From positions 1,302,001 to 1,366,000 of the forward strand of contig JADFUC010001889.1 in NCBI GenBank assembly GCA_019722365.1: a DNA stretch of 64,000 nt, written 5' to 3'. The DNA comes from Lithospermum erythrorhizon (lineage: Eukaryota > Streptophyta > Magnoliopsida > Boraginales > Boraginaceae). Each line of letters starts with the position of its first letter. Positions within the stretch are counted from its first letter, which is position 1. Shown piece by piece: positions 62,194-64,000 of the stretch. The position numbers were made by a program, and so were the translations under genes. The notes beneath the pieces were generated by a model, which was not told the origin of the DNA, ran no database searches, and was given only the letters and a program-made list of their open reading frames with translations.

Positions 62194-64000
62194 ATGTCGA
62201 AGAACGAAGGAGTGATGACACATGCTGTGGAGAAGTTTGACGGGATAGATTTCTCGCATTGGAAGATGAATATGGAGGATTATCTATGGTAAAAAGCTGA
62301 ACAAACCATTAGGTGATAAGCCGGAGAAGATGGATGAGGAAGAATGGAAAGAGTTAGACCGACAGGTCTTAGGTGTGATCAGACCATGTTTGTCCAGAAA
62401 CGTGGTTGCTAATGTTGCCAAGGAGACTACTACAAAAGGTCTGATGCAGGCGTTGACAAATCTATATGAGAAGCCATCAGCCAACAATAAGGTACGACTA
62501 ATGAAGCAGTTGTTTCACTTAAGGATGTCAGAAAATACTCCATGTAAGCACACTATGACTTGATAGTTTGATAACCAAATTATCTCTTGTTTGGTGAATT
62601 TACGATGATGAGTTAAAGCATTGATATTATTGGCATCTTTGCCAAATAGTTGAGAGCCGATGAAGGGGCTGCGGTTAGTAGCTACGTAGGTAATGATAAG
62701 TTGGAGCTTAGGTAGTGCGGGGAGCATTTGTTTGTCGAAGAAGTTACATTAAAAGGCGTTATGGGAGATAAGGGTTCTGCATTAAATGTAGAAAGAGGTA
62801 GAAACTGGGACAGAGGAAATAACAAGAATAAATGGAGGTCAAAATGGGGAGGAGGCAGTGAGACTTGGAGGGCCGTACTCTAGAGTCTTTGGGGGTACGT
62901 GGCGAAGGGTCACGTAAAGAAGCATTGCAAAGAAACTACGGAGGGTTGGGACAACAACATAAATAGCGTCCAATGTTGTTGATGACTCACAGCGAATCTT
63001 ATTTACTCTTGTCGGAGTTGATTTGTTCTATTAATTCTTGGTTTGGATTGCATCTTTTCACTACTCCCGGTCGGAATATAATGATAGATTATATAGCCGG
63101 AGATTATGGGACGGTTAAATGCTGGCGGTGAACCACGAAGATTGTGGGTATGGGGAAATGTTAACTTGGAAAGGCTGTCAGCTTGGTTCTACATGGAAAT
63201 TGACAAAAGTGATACATGTACCAAAGCTTGTGAAAAACTTGATCTACGTTAGTGGATGGAGATGGCTGCTCGAACAACGTTAGGTGGTAAATGGAAAGTA
63301 GCACGTGGAGGCGATGGCTGGGGTCGGAAGATGGAGTGCGTTGTACCCCTGGCGGGAGTTCTCAGTATGATAGGCTGGCTGGCTGGAAGTTTAGAAACAG
63401 AATTTGTGGCTGTCGATTGGGTCACATAGTGAAAAGGTATGAAATTACTTGTCTCGAATGACATGCGATTTGAGTCACATTTGATCATCATATTGAGAGT
63501 TGTGTCTTTGGGAAAGCAAAAGAAGGTTAGTTTTGTTAAAGCGGGGTGAGCTTTAAAGTCATTAATTTTAGAGTTGGATTCTGCAGATGTATGGGGACCT
63601 GCACCGGTTGGTTCTGTGGGAGGTTCAGCATATTATGTAGCAGCATTGATGATGCAACTAGGAAGGTTTGGGTTTGCTTCATGAAACACAAATCGAGTTT
63701 ATGGAATCTTCAAAGGCGGAAGCTATAAGTTTGAAACAGCCCAGGAAATTTTGAGAAGTGTGATATTTGAATCAGATAATGGGGGTGAATATACACGGAT
63801 AGTGATTTCCAAACAATCTTTGTCTTTGAGAATGGAATCGAGAATCTGAGAAGACTATTCGGGGAACACTGACAAAGCAGGTAGGCGAGAGAATGAAACA
63901 GAAAGGAAACGCTAAATGGCGTGCTCGGAGTATGAGGTTACATTACGGATTACCTCGGACGTGCAGGCTGATGCAATCAATCTTTGCTGACCTTCTTGAT
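62194..64000 (+). pseudogene. Decayed Ty1-copia gag-integrase (continues off window)
   Basis: ATG at 62194 opens a gag (VEKFDGIDFSHWKMNMEDYL) that shifts frame near 62288 and continues as GDKPEKMDEEEWKELDRQVL and LYEKPSANNKVRLMKQLFHL. Further relics are a charged zinc-region linker near 62800, then integrase with DDATRKVWVCFMKHKS near 63645 and a GGEYT(D)SDFQ-like stretch near 63790. Gag followed by integrase before any RT fits copia (TNT1-type). Repeated single-base shifts make it non-coding as written. Confidence 0.8.

Overview
This window is nuclear DNA of a flowering plant, most likely a eudicot. It has AT-rich, intron-dense genes with GT-AG introns, plant-specific gene families, and many decayed LTR retrotransposons and MITEs. 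I cannot place it to genus. Every clear gene is on the minus strand. I assembled exon chains by hand; all junctions keep frame except at the 5' end of the YTH gene.

Layout. 1-13.25 kb: most of a TASH3-type gene (TPLATE endocytic complex subunit), running off the left edge before its SH3 end, with a LINE remnant and MITEs in its introns. 13.3-17.2 kb: spacer with two inverted-repeat elements. 17.4-21.7 kb: a YTH-domain m6A reader (ECT family). 21.7-31.2 kb: spacer holding a decayed minus-strand Ty1-copia element. 31.35-33.54 kb: a 5'-truncated OCT7/NiaP-like MFS transporter. 33.8-34.4 kb: a copia 3'-end fragment. 34.4-35.35 kb: an intronless glutaredoxin-like protein with a Cys-rich tail. 36.1-38.1 kb: the intact OCT7-like paralogue. 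39.7-42.7 kb: a plant cysteine oxidase (PCO). 42.8-53 kb: spacer with promoter repeats, fold-back MITEs, a ~142-bp tandem array and Ty3-gypsy debris. 53.1-53.6 kb: a possible small unrecognised gene. 55.8-60.9 kb: a DUF639 membrane protein. 61.6 kb to the right edge: a plus-strand Ty1-copia element (5' LTR, primer-binding site, decayed gag and integrase).

The genes do not form a pathway. They serve clathrin-mediated endocytosis (TASH3), mRNA m6A reading (ECT), small-cation or nicotinate transport (OCT7 pair), thiol-redox chemistry (GRX-like), oxygen sensing through the N-degron pathway (PCO) and an unknown membrane role (DUF639). I found no undescribed multi-gene system. The most interesting signals are structural: an OCT7 paralogue whose first 38 codons were lost at a trinucleotide repeat; a tandem array in TASH3 intron 2 that copies the exon-2 end with its 5' splice site; a triplicated TATA-bearing segment upstream of PCO; and a 142-bp array fused to gypsy debris.
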